11,990 nucleotides of DNA from Chitinophagia bacterium (GCA_010027295.1 RGVM01000031.1:1-11990); one strand, 5' to 3'. Shown: positions 1 through 7,856, counted from the stretch's first letter. Notes: generated by a model from the sequence alone, not told the origin. Numbers and translations are program-made.

Positions 1-910
1 GCAGCTCGGCCTCCCAGCGCTCGCCGAGCCTGGCGTTGAAGAGGCCCTGCAGGTCGGAGGAGGCCGGGATGTAGCTGCCCTTGACTTCCTGGGCGGAGAG
101 GATGCTGCGGTTGGTGCGCGACCGGGCGCCTACCAGATAGCTGAACCGCTGCCGCCTGTCGGCACCCTCGACGTGGAAGCCCTGCTCCAGGATGCCGATG
201 CTGACGGATCCTGCTAGACGGGTGGGCTGTCGGTACGAGATGTCGAGGACGCTGCTCATCCGGTCGCCATATCTCGCCTGGAAGCCGCCGTTGTGGAACT
301 GGATGCGGCCGGCGAGCTCGGGGTTGATGAAGCTCAGTCCCTCCTGCTGGCCGCTGCGTACCAGGTAGGGGCGGAAGACCTCGAAGTCGTTCACATAGAC
401 GAGGTTCTCGTCATAGTTGCCGCCCCTGACGGAGTACTGGGAGGTGAGCTCGTTGTTGCTGCCCACGAACACCTTGATGAGCGCCTCGACGCCACCCGTC
501 ACGGAGGGCAGGTTGCGGACGGCGCCGGGATCGAGCCGGATGAGTCCGACTTCACGTCGGTCGGAAGGAGAGGTCACCACGACCTCGCGGAGGCTGCCGT
601 TTTCTTTTGGGAGCCTCACCATCACGGTATCGGTCGTGCCGGGCCGCAGGTTGAAGTTGACCTGGCGGCTCTGGTGGCCCGCGTGGGAGAAGAAGAGGGC
701 GAAGGGCCTGTCGGATGGGACGGTGATGCGGAAAAAGCCGCTGTCGTCGGTCGAAAGGCCGGCCGCACGTCCGAGGATGGTCACGGAACCCCCGGGCAGG
801 GCCTTCCCGTCGGCATCCATCACTCGGCCCAGCACCGTGGCGGGCTTGCGCTGCGCAAGGGCCGTCATCGCCAGCATCGGCAATAGCATGACTAGGACGG
901 TCAGGCGCAT
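1..910 (-). CDS. TonB-dependent outer-membrane receptor with carboxypeptidase-regulatory-like domain (N-terminal part)
   Basis: Outer-membrane receptor expected to import a large ligand (siderophore, glycan or peptide) using TonB energy; the ligand cannot be told. The ATG at 910 opens a signal peptide (about residues 1-20, hydrophobic, ending TALAQ). Residues about 25-100 form a carboxypeptidase-D-regulatory-like beta domain (GRVMDADGKALPG, then SGFFRITVPSDRP), typical of Bacteroidota receptors. The plug domain follows (about 118-225), with SQYSVRGGNYDENLVYVND and GGFQARYGDRMSSVLDISY, which are strong family signatures. Barrel strands begin near residue 232. The frame stays open to the left edge after 303 residues, so most of the barrel lies outside. 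On the minus strand TATTTTCG sits three bases before the ATG (914-921), one mismatch from TAnnTTTG. The nearest upstream gene on this strand is a pseudogene ending 149 bases away, so an own promoter is likely. Confidence 0.93.
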   Translation of the reverse strand, partial: MRLTVLVMLLPMLAMTALAQRKPATVLGRVMDADGKALPGGSVTILGRAAGLSTDDSGFFRITVPSDRPFALFFSHAGHQSRQVNFNLRPGTTDTVMVRLPKENGSLREVVVTSPSDRREVGLIRLDPGAVRNLPSVTGGVEALIKVFVGSNNELTSQYSVRGGNYDENLVYVNDFEVFRPYLVRSGQQEGLSFINPELAGRIQFHNGGFQARYGDRMSSVLDISYRQPTRLAGSVSIGILEQGFHVEGADRRQRFSYLVGARSRTNRSILSAQEVKGSYIPASSDLQGLFNARLGERWEAEL

Positions 911-1059
911 GTTCGAAAATACGGATTCGCCGTGTCCGGCTACATCAGGCCCCATCCATATTCTTCTTGCCCGCCGTCATGGACGGGCTCCAGAGGGCAT
1001 CCCGGCCGCGAGGATACGATGCAGGCCTGCCAAGGGACTGTCCGGTTTGGTTCGAAAGG

Positions 1060-2303
1060 TTAGCCCCTGTTGACGTTGATGGAAATGCCCAGCAGTCGCT
1101 GCAAGCCGGTGTTGGCAGACGGGCCTGTCATCGCCAGGAGGGTAGCGATCAGGCCCACGGCCGCCAGCAGCCGCAGGGGTTTCCCGAACAGCATGCCGAT
1201 AAGGGCGAAGCGCATTTTTGCACCCCAGCCGAGCAGCAGGGCAAGCGCGATGAAGACAAAGGGACTGTTGAGGCGCATCTGCGAGGCTCCCCCAAGGTAT
1301 CTTGCATGAAGGATATATCCCAGCGTGAGCATGGGCAGAAGGAATGCGATCAGGAAGATGTCCTGTGCCTCCTTTTTCTGAAAGGCCCGCAGGGCCAGCG
1401 CGGTGGCGACGGCGAGCACCATCGCAAGGCCCTGTATGCCGAGGAAAAAATACATCACCTCCACCTTCTCCCATGCGCTCATGCGTTCGCTCAGGAGCAT
1501 GGCCGCCTACTGGATATCGACGGTCTTTTCGGTGGTGCCTCCCCCCAGGTAAAGGCTGTTCATTGACAGCAGCGAGAGCCCCCGCCCAGGATGAGGAAGG
1601 CCACCGTCCCATACAGGAGGAGGGAGGCTTCCTTCCTCCGCTCCGCCCGGGGTGTGAGAAAGAGCCGCAGGGCCTCCGAGCCCACGAAGAAGGCACCGGT
1701 GGAGAAGATCACCAGTATGCCCGTCGGCTTCACCATCAGCGCGAAACAGGCCATGCAGACGCCGAGCGTCAACAGGACTCGGGAGCCTGATTGCAGGCTG
1801 CGCCAGACGGCCGCCATGGCAAGGACCGCACAGGCGCCCACGGACTGGTCCATCATGCCCCAGAACACGATGGATGTAGACATCTGATCGAACTGGAAGA
1901 AGAAGGGATTGGAGCCGAAGACGATCGCCGCGCCGACGGCCATCCATGCCTCCCGAGGGCCGGCGACGCCTCCTGCCGGCCAGCAGACCAGGAGCACCGC
2001 CAGCGTCCATAACACGAAGGGGAAGAAGACGGACCGGAACTAGAAACCCTGATGGTCGACGTCATAGCCGAAAGGATAGGATATCAACACCGTTCCGGGC
2101 GGACGGAGATACGGCACCACATCCAGGGGACTCTCCGGGAAACCCTTGCCAGCGTTCTCCCAGCTGTTCGAGGCCTTCTCCATGTAGGTGAGTGGGTCCT
2201 CTCCCGGGGCGGTCAGGCTCTGGTGGGCCCTGGTCCACATGAAGAAGCCTACGACGGCGATCCATGCCGCCAGCAGGAATATCGGAGCAAGTCTGGCTGT
2301 CAT
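1060..2303 (-). pseudogene. Degraded, truncated homologue of the adjacent 727-residue GT-C-like membrane protein
   Basis: Three open pieces line up in order with residues about 1-410 of the intact protein at 2373-4556. Shared blocks include SWENA.GFP, LRPPGTVLIS.PFGY, FWGMMDQ, a VKPTG segment, YFFLGIQG and LQRLLGIS. Three lesions break it. An in-frame TAG at 2040-2042 stands where the intact gene has a His codon (F-stop-FRSVF against FHFRTVF). A one-base loss in the G run at 1579-1583 (CCCCC on the plus strand) shifts the frame after ILGGG. A second TAG at 1507-1509 follows VDIQ. A TAA at 1060-1062 then ends the frame just after LGISINVNRG, so the C-terminal ~317 residues of the family are missing, and none of the three frames in 911-1059 resembles them. 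With the frame restored the remnant is 414 codons. The bases are GC-rich like most neighbours. A weak -7-like TAGCTTTT lies at 2318-2325. The fragments could in principle be expressed separately, but three lesions in one reading frame favour a dead gene. Confidence 0.88.
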
Positions 2304-2372
2304 CTTATTCTCGGTTGAAAAGCTATGAATCTATTTTGTTTCCGTGGGGCCGGGTCGAGATGTTTCCAGTCC

Positions 2373-4556
2373 CTATCTGTTCTTGACCATTAGTTTTCGG
2401 CTGCCCCCCGGGATCCTATACCACTTGCCTTCCTTCACGAATGTAAAGTCGAGCGTGTACGTACCATGGATGCGCCTTAGGTCTAGTTCGGCGTTGAAGC
2501 CGGTAAGGAACAGGGATGATTGCCCGGCGTTGTTGAGAAGGTCCGGACGCCCTGTACGAGTGGTTCTGCCCACTTGAATCCTGCCCTCGCCATCTTCCAG
2601 TGTAATGAGGATGGTATCGGCGGTCAGGCCTTTACTGGCATCCGCTGCGAGCCAGCCGCTGAGCTTGAGGAATCTCCCGCTTGCCAGCGTATCCGCATCG
2701 GCAGGAAGACCGTTCACATCATCCAAGTGTGTTATCGCCTGGACGTCGGAGGTTCCTCCAAAGGGGAAGGGTGCCGTGTGGGAGACCGTATCGAATAGAT
2801 GTACTCTTCCCCTGACGATCCTGTTTTTCTGTATGAAGGCGGGACTCCAGGCTTGATGGGCGAAGGTGGAGTCGAACAGTTCCAGGAACCGGTCCTTGTC
2901 CGGGATCCTTATGACCCGGATCCAACCCTCCCGATGGGTCGTCTCCACTCTTCCCTGATCGGCCTGTTTGTTCAGGAAACGTCGGATCTCCGAGTAGTCG
3001 TTCATGTATCCCGATATTTCAGGTGTCTTGCGAACCCGAAGGGTCGTGTCGTTGACCAAAAGTATCAGGTCCGAGTTACATACGAGATCTCTGAGGTCGA
3101 ATGCCGGGTCGCCCGACCAAGATAACGGCTGAACGATTCGTGGTCCCTTTTTCAAATGGTTGGCCGACTCCCAGAACTTCCAGCCGATACCTTTGATTGC
3201 CCCGTATGAACCATCGTTCAAAGTGTCTGAATCTAACATCGGAAACACGGCCGTTTGCGCGGGTCTTTCACCGTATGACTTATTCAGCCAGTGCGCAATC
3301 CGGATGCCATCGTTCTCTACTTCGCGAATGCCCACGGAGATGCCAAGGATTCTTTGCAGCGCATGGCTGGGGGAATTTGTCGCAAGGCAAGCCAAGGTCG
3401 ACAGGGCAATCGCCGTACCCACGGCAAATGACGGGATTTTCAGGATTTTCAATGCCTTGTGACTGATGGCTCCGTTCCTATAGCCCCTTATGACCGAACC
3501 GATCACGAGGGAATACGACATGAAGGCGAAAGGACTGAAGTAACGGGTTTGGGACAATCCTATACGTGTTGCCAACATCCAGTATCCAAAAATGAGGATC
3601 AACATGCTCATGAGGATGTCCAGGCCTTCTGCCAAGCCTTTGCCCCTGATCCAGTTCCTCATGGGAAGCATTGCAGTCCAAGCCAGCAGGATCACACCCT
3701 GTATACCCAAGTAAGTATACAGCCGACCGGTCATTTCCCATTTGTCAGCCTCTCTTTCCAGAATCAGCAGGTATCGTAGTGCGCCTCTGAAGAAATTTAT
3801 GTTGTCAGTGATTGTGTATTCGCTCTTTAAGCATAGAAGGATGACCCCACCACCCAGGATGACGAACAACAAGAGGCCCATGGCCTGATAGGCCCAATTG
3901 AGTGATTTGGCCTCTCTCATCCGATTTCGGATAACCAATACCTCCCCCACGAAGAAAAAGGCGGCCGTGAAAATAAGTGCCACGACGCCCGCCGGCTTGA
4001 TCAATACCGATAAGCATGCGAACATGATCCCTAGGGTCAACAGCAGTATGGAGCGTGTCTGCCGGGATCGTGCCACGGCCGCCATCGCGAAACCTGCCGT
4101 GGCCCCCAATGCCTGATCCATCATCCCCCAGATATTCATAGAATCAGGGCTGGGTTCAAATTGTAGCAGGAAGGGTTGGCTGCCGAAGAGCATGGAAATC
4201 CATACGGCCAGCCACTTGTCTGAGATCGTGGCCGACACCCCAATGGGCCAACACCATATCAGGAAGGGGATGAAGACGGTCCTGAAATGGAAGGCCTTGT
4301 AATCGCCATTATAGCCGAAGGGGAAGGAGATGAGCACTGTGCCGGGAGGCCTCATACTCATTTCCACATTGAGAGGATTCCTTGGAAATCCCTGGGATGC
4401 ATTCTCCCAGGATTTTTCGGCCTTCATGATGTACGAAGCCGGGTCCTCAAGCGGTGGGTACATACTCTGATGGGCCTTCACCCATATCATCCATCCGATG
4501 CATGAGACCCATGCCGACAGGACAAGCATGGGCAGGATTCCTTTCAGATAGTTCAT
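2373..4556 (-). CDS. Polytopic membrane protein, probable GT-C-type glycosyltransferase (ArnT/GT39-like) with C-terminal beta domain
   Basis: A 727-residue inner-membrane protein. TM helix 1 is at about residues 7-27, and some ten further hydrophobic segments run to about residue 395. The first extracytoplasmic loop carries an acidic pair (LEDPASY, E37-D38) and then RPPGTVLISFPFGY (69-82), recalling the acidic first loop and the RPP/HPPG block of GT-C enzymes that use polyprenyl-phosphate sugars. Other blocks kept in the broken homologue are GMMDQ (144-148), IKPAG (186-190) and LGIQG (283-287). Residues about 410-727 look soluble. The last ~130 (LKLSGWLAADASKG, then GRTTRTGRPDLL) resemble the beta-sandwich domain that trails many GT-C proteins. 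Stop is TAG. Function is inferred from architecture only: the likely role is adding a lipid-carried sugar to lipid A, a glycan or a protein on the periplasmic side. Codon and base use are clearly less GC-rich than in neighbouring genes, suggesting a different origin. No -7 element was evident upstream. Confidence 0.6.
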   Translation of the reverse strand: MNYLKGILPMLVLSAWVSCIGWMIWVKAHQSMYPPLEDPASYIMKAEKSWENASQGFPRNPLNVEMSMRPPGTVLISFPFGYNGDYKAFHFRTVFIPFLIWCWPIGVSATISDKWLAVWISMLFGSQPFLLQFEPSPDSMNIWGMMDQALGATAGFAMAAVARSRQTRSILLLTLGIMFACLSVLIKPAGVVALIFTAAFFFVGEVLVIRNRMREAKSLNWAYQAMGLLLFVILGGGVILLCLKSEYTITDNINFFRGALRYLLILEREADKWEMTGRLYTYLGIQGVILLAWTAMLPMRNWIRGKGLAEGLDILMSMLILIFGYWMLATRIGLSQTRYFSPFAFMSYSLVIGSVIRGYRNGAISHKALKILKIPSFAVGTAIALSTLACLATNSPSHALQRILGISVGIREVENDGIRIAHWLNKSYGERPAQTAVFPMLDSDTLNDGSYGAIKGIGWKFWESANHLKKGPRIVQPLSWSGDPAFDLRDLVCNSDLILLVNDTTLRVRKTPEISGYMNDYSEIRRFLNKQADQGRVETTHREGWIRVIRIPDKDRFLELFDSTFAHQAWSPAFIQKNRIVRGRVHLFDTVSHTAPFPFGGTSDVQAITHLDDVNGLPADADTLASGRFLKLSGWLAADASKGLTADTILITLEDGEGRIQVGRTTRTGRPDLLNNAGQSSLFLTGFNAELDLRRIHGTYTLDFTFVKEGKWYRIPGGSRKLMVKNR

Positions 4557-4866
4557 TCGGGTACGTTAGAAGCGAAGTCAGAGACGGAGCATTCTTGCTG
4601 CCGGGTCTCGTTTCCCTCACGAATGTAATCCTGTTTCCGGCATTTCTACAATAGGCTAATGCATGCGGGAACCTGATATCTGTAGCTATGGATACACCGT
4701 CAGGTTATCGGGAGGCCCAATGGCTGAAAGTCAAATGGGTGCACGCGTCAGCAGGATGCCACTTCAGAGCTCATCCCCGTTTTCGCTCCTGGTTGCCCAA
4801 GACGGTCTCTAGTGACAAATCCCAGGTTCATTGGAATGAGCGGTGGTTAGCGAATGTTAACAGGTA
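4557..4866. other. 310-base non-coding stretch between rpe and the GT-C-like gene
   Basis: No convincing gene on either strand. Base composition is close to the low-GC gene on its left, not to rpe on its right. It contains the inverted repeat at 4670-4706. Near 4610-4640 the minus strand reads ITFVRE, then PGSK, faintly like the C-terminal end of the neighbouring membrane protein (FTFVKE, then PGGSRK). This may be the last trace of another copy or a chance match. I saw no clear TAnnTTTG element for the gene starting at 4556. Confidence 0.5.
4670..4706. repeat. Inverted repeat, 7-base perfect arms
   Basis: AACCTGA (4670-4676) and TCAGGTT (4700-4706) are perfect inverted arms around 23 bases. 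Inside, TATC (4677-4680) can pair with GATA (4691-4694), leaving a five-base bulge. It lies between rpe and the GT-C-like gene, about 115 bases before the latter's start. No T run follows on either strand, so a simple intrinsic terminator is unlikely. It could be an mRNA leader hairpin, an operator, or chance. Confidence 0.35.
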
Positions 4867-5514
4867 TCAGACCTGCTTCAGTCCTCGAATGGCTGCGATG
4901 GGGTCATGGGCCCCGAAAACAGAGCTGCCTGCTACCAGAACATGTGCCCCTGCGGCAACGACGTCCCGCGCATTGTCGAGCGTCACGCCGCCATCCACCT
5001 CGATGAGGGTCGGAAGGGCGGCTTCATCGATGCGTTGTCGCAGGAGTGTGGTCTTGAGCAGGGTCTGCGGCAGAAAGCGCTGGCCGCCGAAGCCCGGGTT
5101 GACGCTCATGATGCAGACCAGGTCTATCTCGTCCAGCCAGTCGAAGAGCGGTTCGACAGGTGTATGCGGGTTGAGGGCCACGCCCGCTTTCATGCCCAGG
5201 CCGCTAATCTGCTGCAGGTTCCGGTGCAGGTGACGGCAGGCTTCTACATGCACGGTCAGGATGTCGGCACCCGCCTTACGGAAGGCCTCAGCGTACCGCT
5301 CGGGCTCCTCGATCATCAGGTGCACGTCGAAGGTCTTGGAGGTGGTCGGCCGGAGGGCCTGGATGACCGGCAGCCCGAAGCTGATGTTCGGCACGAAGCG
5401 CCCGTCCATCACGTCCAGATGGTACCAGTCGGCCTCGCTCGCATCCAGCATGCGCGACTCTTCGCCCAGGCGCAGGAAGTCGGCGGCGAGCAGGGAGGGG
5501 GCGACGATCGGCAT
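4867..5514 (-). CDS. rpe: Ribulose-phosphate 3-epimerase
   Basis: Cytoplasmic TIM-barrel enzyme interconverting D-ribulose 5-phosphate and D-xylulose 5-phosphate in the pentose phosphate pathway. The 215 residues match the normal family length. Visible signatures are APSLLAADF (5-13), HLDVMDGRFVPNISFG (32-47), DVHLMIEEP (63-71), SVNPGFGGQRF (137-147), EVDGGVTLDN (172-181) and AGSSVFG (195-201). H32, D34, H65 and D174 fit the metal ligands, with D34 and D174 as the acid-base pair. The frame stays open upstream to 6192, but that extension is antisense to the threonine dehydrogenase gene. The ATG at 5514 is chosen because the family begins right before the PSLLAADF strand. A TACCTTTG promoter element sits 21 bases upstream. 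Divergent from the dehydrogenase gene across 96 bases. Confidence 0.97.
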   Translation of the reverse strand: MPIVAPSLLAADFLRLGEESRMLDASEADWYHLDVMDGRFVPNISFGLPVIQALRPTTSKTFDVHLMIEEPERYAEAFRKAGADILTVHVEACRHLHRNLQQISGLGMKAGVALNPHTPVEPLFDWLDEIDLVCIMSVNPGFGGQRFLPQTLLKTTLLRQRIDEAALPTLIEVDGGVTLDNARDVVAAGAHVLVAGSSVFGAHDPIAAIRGLKQV

Positions 5515-5535
5515 GGCTTCTTGTGTGGATTCGGG

Positions 5536-5543
5536 CAAAGGTA
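5536..5543 (-). promoter_or_regulatory. Candidate promoter -7 element of rpe
   Basis: On the minus strand this reads TACCTTTG, a perfect match to the Bacteroidota -7 consensus TAnnTTTG, ending 21 bases before the rpe ATG. The same eight bases precede mqnE. I see no clean TTG -33 partner at the usual distance. Confidence 0.5.
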
Positions 5544-5598
5544 ATGTCTCCGTCGATGAACAGGGCGCCGGACTATGGCGCTTGCCCCTCCCCTGGCT

Positions 5599-5606
5599 TA
5601 TTTTTG
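5599..5606 (+). promoter_or_regulatory. Candidate promoter -7 element of the threonine dehydrogenase gene
   Basis: TATTTTTG matches TAnnTTTG exactly and ends only four bases before the chosen ATG at 5611. If used, transcription would begin at or next to the start codon, giving a leaderless or nearly leaderless mRNA. The only nearby TTG (5582-5584) lies 14 bases upstream, shorter than the usual -33 spacing, so this is tentative. Confidence 0.35.
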
Positions 5607-5610
5607 CGAC

Positions 5611-6567
5611 ATGGTCAAAGAAAAGATACTCGTCATCGGCGCATCCGGACAGATAGGGGTGGAACTCACCATGGCGCTCCGCCGCATCCATGGCAACGCA
5701 CAGGTCATCGCCTCCGACCTCCGCGAGCCCAACCCCCTCCTGCTGGGCACCGGTCCCTACGTGAGCCTGGACGTCATGAACAAGGAGATGCTCCACGTGC
5801 AGGTCATACGCCAGAACATCACCCAGATATACCTTCTCGCAGCCATCCTTTCGGCCACCGGGGAGAAGAACCCCGGACTCGCCTGGAACCTGAACATGCA
5901 GGGGCTCCTCAACGTCCTCGACATCGCCCGGGAGGAGAAGATCCACAAGGTCTACTGGCCCTCCTCCATCGCCGTGTTCGGACCCACATCCCCCAGGCGC
6001 GACTGCCCGCAGCAGACCGTCATCGAGCCCACCACCGTGTACGGCATCAGCAAGTACGCCGGCGAGTTCTGGTGCAACTACTACCACCACCGCTACGGCC
6101 TCGACGTCCGCAGCCTCCGGTACCCCGGTCTGATCTCCTACAAGTCCGAACCCGGTGGCGGTACCACCGACTACGCCGTAGAGATCTTCCACGAGGCCCT
6201 CGACGAGGGCCGCTACGAATGCTTCCTGAAGCCCGATACCTACCTGCCCATGATGTACATGCCCGACGCCATCCGCGCCACGCTGGAGCTCATGGAGGCA
6301 CCGGCCGACCGCATACGCGTCAGGACGTCTTACAACCTTTCAGCGATGAGCTTCTCGCCCTCGGAGATCGCCTCCGAGGTGGCCAGGCACGTGCCGGGAT
6401 TCGAGATGTCGTACCGGCCCGACTACCGCCAGACGATCGCCGACAGCTGGCCGCAAAGCATCGATGATTCGGTCGCGCGCGCGGACTGGGGATGGCGGCA
6501 TCATTACGACCTCGCCGCCATGACGGACGACATGATACTGAACCTCAAGGGACGGGACGCCGTCTGA
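5611..6567 (+). CDS. tdh: L-threonine 3-dehydrogenase, short-chain-dehydrogenase type
   Basis: Cytoplasmic NAD-dependent enzyme oxidising L-threonine to 2-amino-3-ketobutyrate, which a CoA ligase (not in this window) or spontaneous decay converts to glycine or aminoacetone. The 318-residue protein is an extended SDR. It has the Rossmann loop GASGQIG (10-16), an acidic D36 after the second strand suiting NAD over NADP, PSSIAVFGP with the catalytic serine (117-125), and YGISK with Y144 and K148. The stretch LRYPGLISYKSEPGGGTTDYA followed by TYLPMMYMPDA is characteristic of this SDR threonine dehydrogenase family and separates it from sugar epimerases. An in-frame ATG at 5575 would add 12 residues (MALAPPLAYFCD), but the family starts at the first Rossmann strand, so ATG 5611 is preferred. 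It is the only plus-strand gene here, divergent from rpe and convergent with mqnE. Confidence 0.93.
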   Translation: MVKEKILVIGASGQIGVELTMALRRIHGNAQVIASDLREPNPLLLGTGPYVSLDVMNKEMLHVQVIRQNITQIYLLAAILSATGEKNPGLAWNLNMQGLLNVLDIAREEKIHKVYWPSSIAVFGPTSPRRDCPQQTVIEPTTVYGISKYAGEFWCNYYHHRYGLDVRSLRYPGLISYKSEPGGGTTDYAVEIFHEALDEGRYECFLKPDTYLPMMYMPDAIRATLELMEAPADRIRVRTSYNLSAMSFSPSEIASEVARHVPGFEMSYRPDYRQTIADSWPQSIDDSVARADWGWRHHYDLAAMTDDMILNLKGRDAV

Positions 6568-6678
6568 TTCGGGTATTTCATGTGCCGGACCGGGCCCTGT
6601 CAACCCCTGTGTCGGCTTCTCCCGCCCCAAGGGTCGGCAGGTGCGTTTTCTCGACCACTCCGTCGGATATCGACCGCA

Positions 6679-6691
6679 GGATGGGCCATCC
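6679..6691. terminator. Small dyad between convergent genes, possible weak terminator
   Basis: In the 146-base gap between the convergent threonine dehydrogenase and mqnE genes, GGATG-GGC-CATCC forms a five-base stem with a three-base loop, readable from either strand. A C/G-rich dyad (TCCCC-GG-GGGGA on the minus strand) overlaps it on the mqnE side. Neither is followed by a T run, so termination is plausible from position only. Confidence 0.25.
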
Positions 6692-6713
6692 CCCCGGGGA
6701 GACATACACACTC

Positions 6714-7840
6714 CTACGCGGTGGCGTAATCTCTCACGACATTGTACAAGGTATCCCTCTCCACCGGCGTCCTGCCGGCCTGGCGTATGAGGGCCACCAG
6801 CTCTTCCGTGCTCATGGCCGGGTTCTGCTCTTCGCTGCCGGCCATGGAGTAGATCTTCGTGGAGTCGTCGATGGTGCCGTCCACGTCGTTGACGCCAAAG
6901 GAGAGCATCAGCTGGGCGTTCCGCCTTCCCAGCATGGGCCAGTAGGCCTTCAGGTGGGGGAAGTTGTCGAGGTAGACGCGGGCGACGGCATAGGCGCGGT
7001 TGTCCTCCAGCAGGGTGGCTTCGGCCACGTCCCGCATGTCGTTGTCCTTGTTGCGGAACTTGAGGGGGATGAAGGGGTGCGGTCCTGCAGCTGCCGCAGC
7101 CGCTCCATGTGGTCGATGCGGTGGGCGTAGGTCTCGACATGTCCGTAGAGCATGGTGGCGTTGCTGTGCATGCCCAGGCCGTGCGCCGTTGCGTGGATGT
7201 CGAGCCATCCGTCGGCATCGACCTTGTCGGCGCATATGCGTGTCCTGACCTCCGGGTCGAAAATCTCGGCGCCTCCGCCGGGCAGCGAGTCGAGGCCTGC
7301 CTCCTTGAGGAAGGCGAGCCCTTCGGCGCGCGTCATTTTGGCCTTGCGGAACATGTAGTCGAGCTCCACGGCGGTGAACCCCTTGATATGCAGGTCGGGT
7401 CGGTGGGCCTTGATGCGACGGAGGAGGTCGGCGAAGAAGCGGATATCCATCTTGGGATGCACGCCGCCCACGATGTGCACTTCGGTGACGGGCTTGCCGT
7501 CGTACGACCTGACGATGCCGAGCATGTTTTCGATGTCGAGCTCCCAGCCCTCCTCGCGGTGGGCGTAGAGCCGCGAGTAGGAGCAGAAGTTACAGGCGAA
7601 GACGCAGACGTTGGTGGGTTCGATGTGGAAGTTGCGGTTGAAGTAGGTCCTGTCGCCGTGCAGGCGCTCCCGTACGTGGTTGGCGAGCATGCCCACGAAG
7701 GCCAGAGGGGCTTCCCGGTAGAGCATCAGTCCTTCCTCAGGGGATATGCGTATGCCTTCGAGCACCTTGTCGGCAACGGCCGACAGTCCTGCATGGGTCC
7801 GTATCGATCCTAAGGCTGCGGCCACGGCTTCCTTGTCCAT
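6714..7840 (-). pseudogene. mqnE: Aminofutalosine synthase MqnE, frameshifted by an apparent 13-base deletion
   Basis: MqnE is a radical-SAM enzyme joining SAM to 3-[(1-carboxyvinyl)oxy]benzoate to give aminofutalosine, an early step of futalosine-route menaquinone synthesis. Residues 1-255 from the ATG at 7840 read cleanly: HIEPTNVCVFACNFCSY holds the cluster cysteines C79, C83 and C86 (CX3CX2C), with VTEVHIVGGVHP and LPGGGAEIF further on. After LRQLQDRT the frame fails near 7074-7076. The rest continues one frame over, from FIPLKFRNKDND to the TAG at 6714-6716 (119 residues). FIPLKFRNKDN favours MqnE over its paralogue MqnC. The family normally has D-x-T-G-G-F-x-x-F-I-P here; restoring about 13 bases gives 379 residues, the expected size. 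A real disabling mutation and an assembly error are both possible, and the rest of the sequence shows no decay. As written the product would be cut after 255 native plus 41 foreign residues. Confidence 0.9.
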
Positions 7841-7856
7841 CCGTTTGTGTTTGCCG

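Noticed and set aside
293..1073. Plus-strand frames of about 200 residues opposite the TonB receptor.
   Set aside because: They are antisense to the receptor, whose signal peptide, plug and barrel motifs read cleanly on the minus strand.
1507..2042. Idea that TAG might be recoded as an amino acid, since both premature stops are TAG.
   Set aside because: TAG also ends the intact 727-residue gene and mqnE, and a frameshift and a C-terminal loss are present as well, so ordinary decay explains the pattern.
4688..5233. Plus-strand 181-residue frame starting in the spacer and running over rpe.
   Set aside because: Most of it is antisense to rpe, and the portion in the spacer resembles nothing I know.
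5515..6192. Long open minus-strand extension upstream of rpe, giving a 441-residue reading frame.
   Set aside because: It is antisense to the well-supported threonine dehydrogenase gene and shows no family signature, while the epimerase homology begins at the ATG at 5514. GC-rich DNA often keeps the opposite frame open.
5523..6467. Plus-strand 314-residue frame overlapping the threonine dehydrogenase gene.
   Set aside because: It is an Arg/Pro/His-rich translation of the same strand in another frame, typical of a GC-rich shadow; the dehydrogenase frame holds all the motifs.
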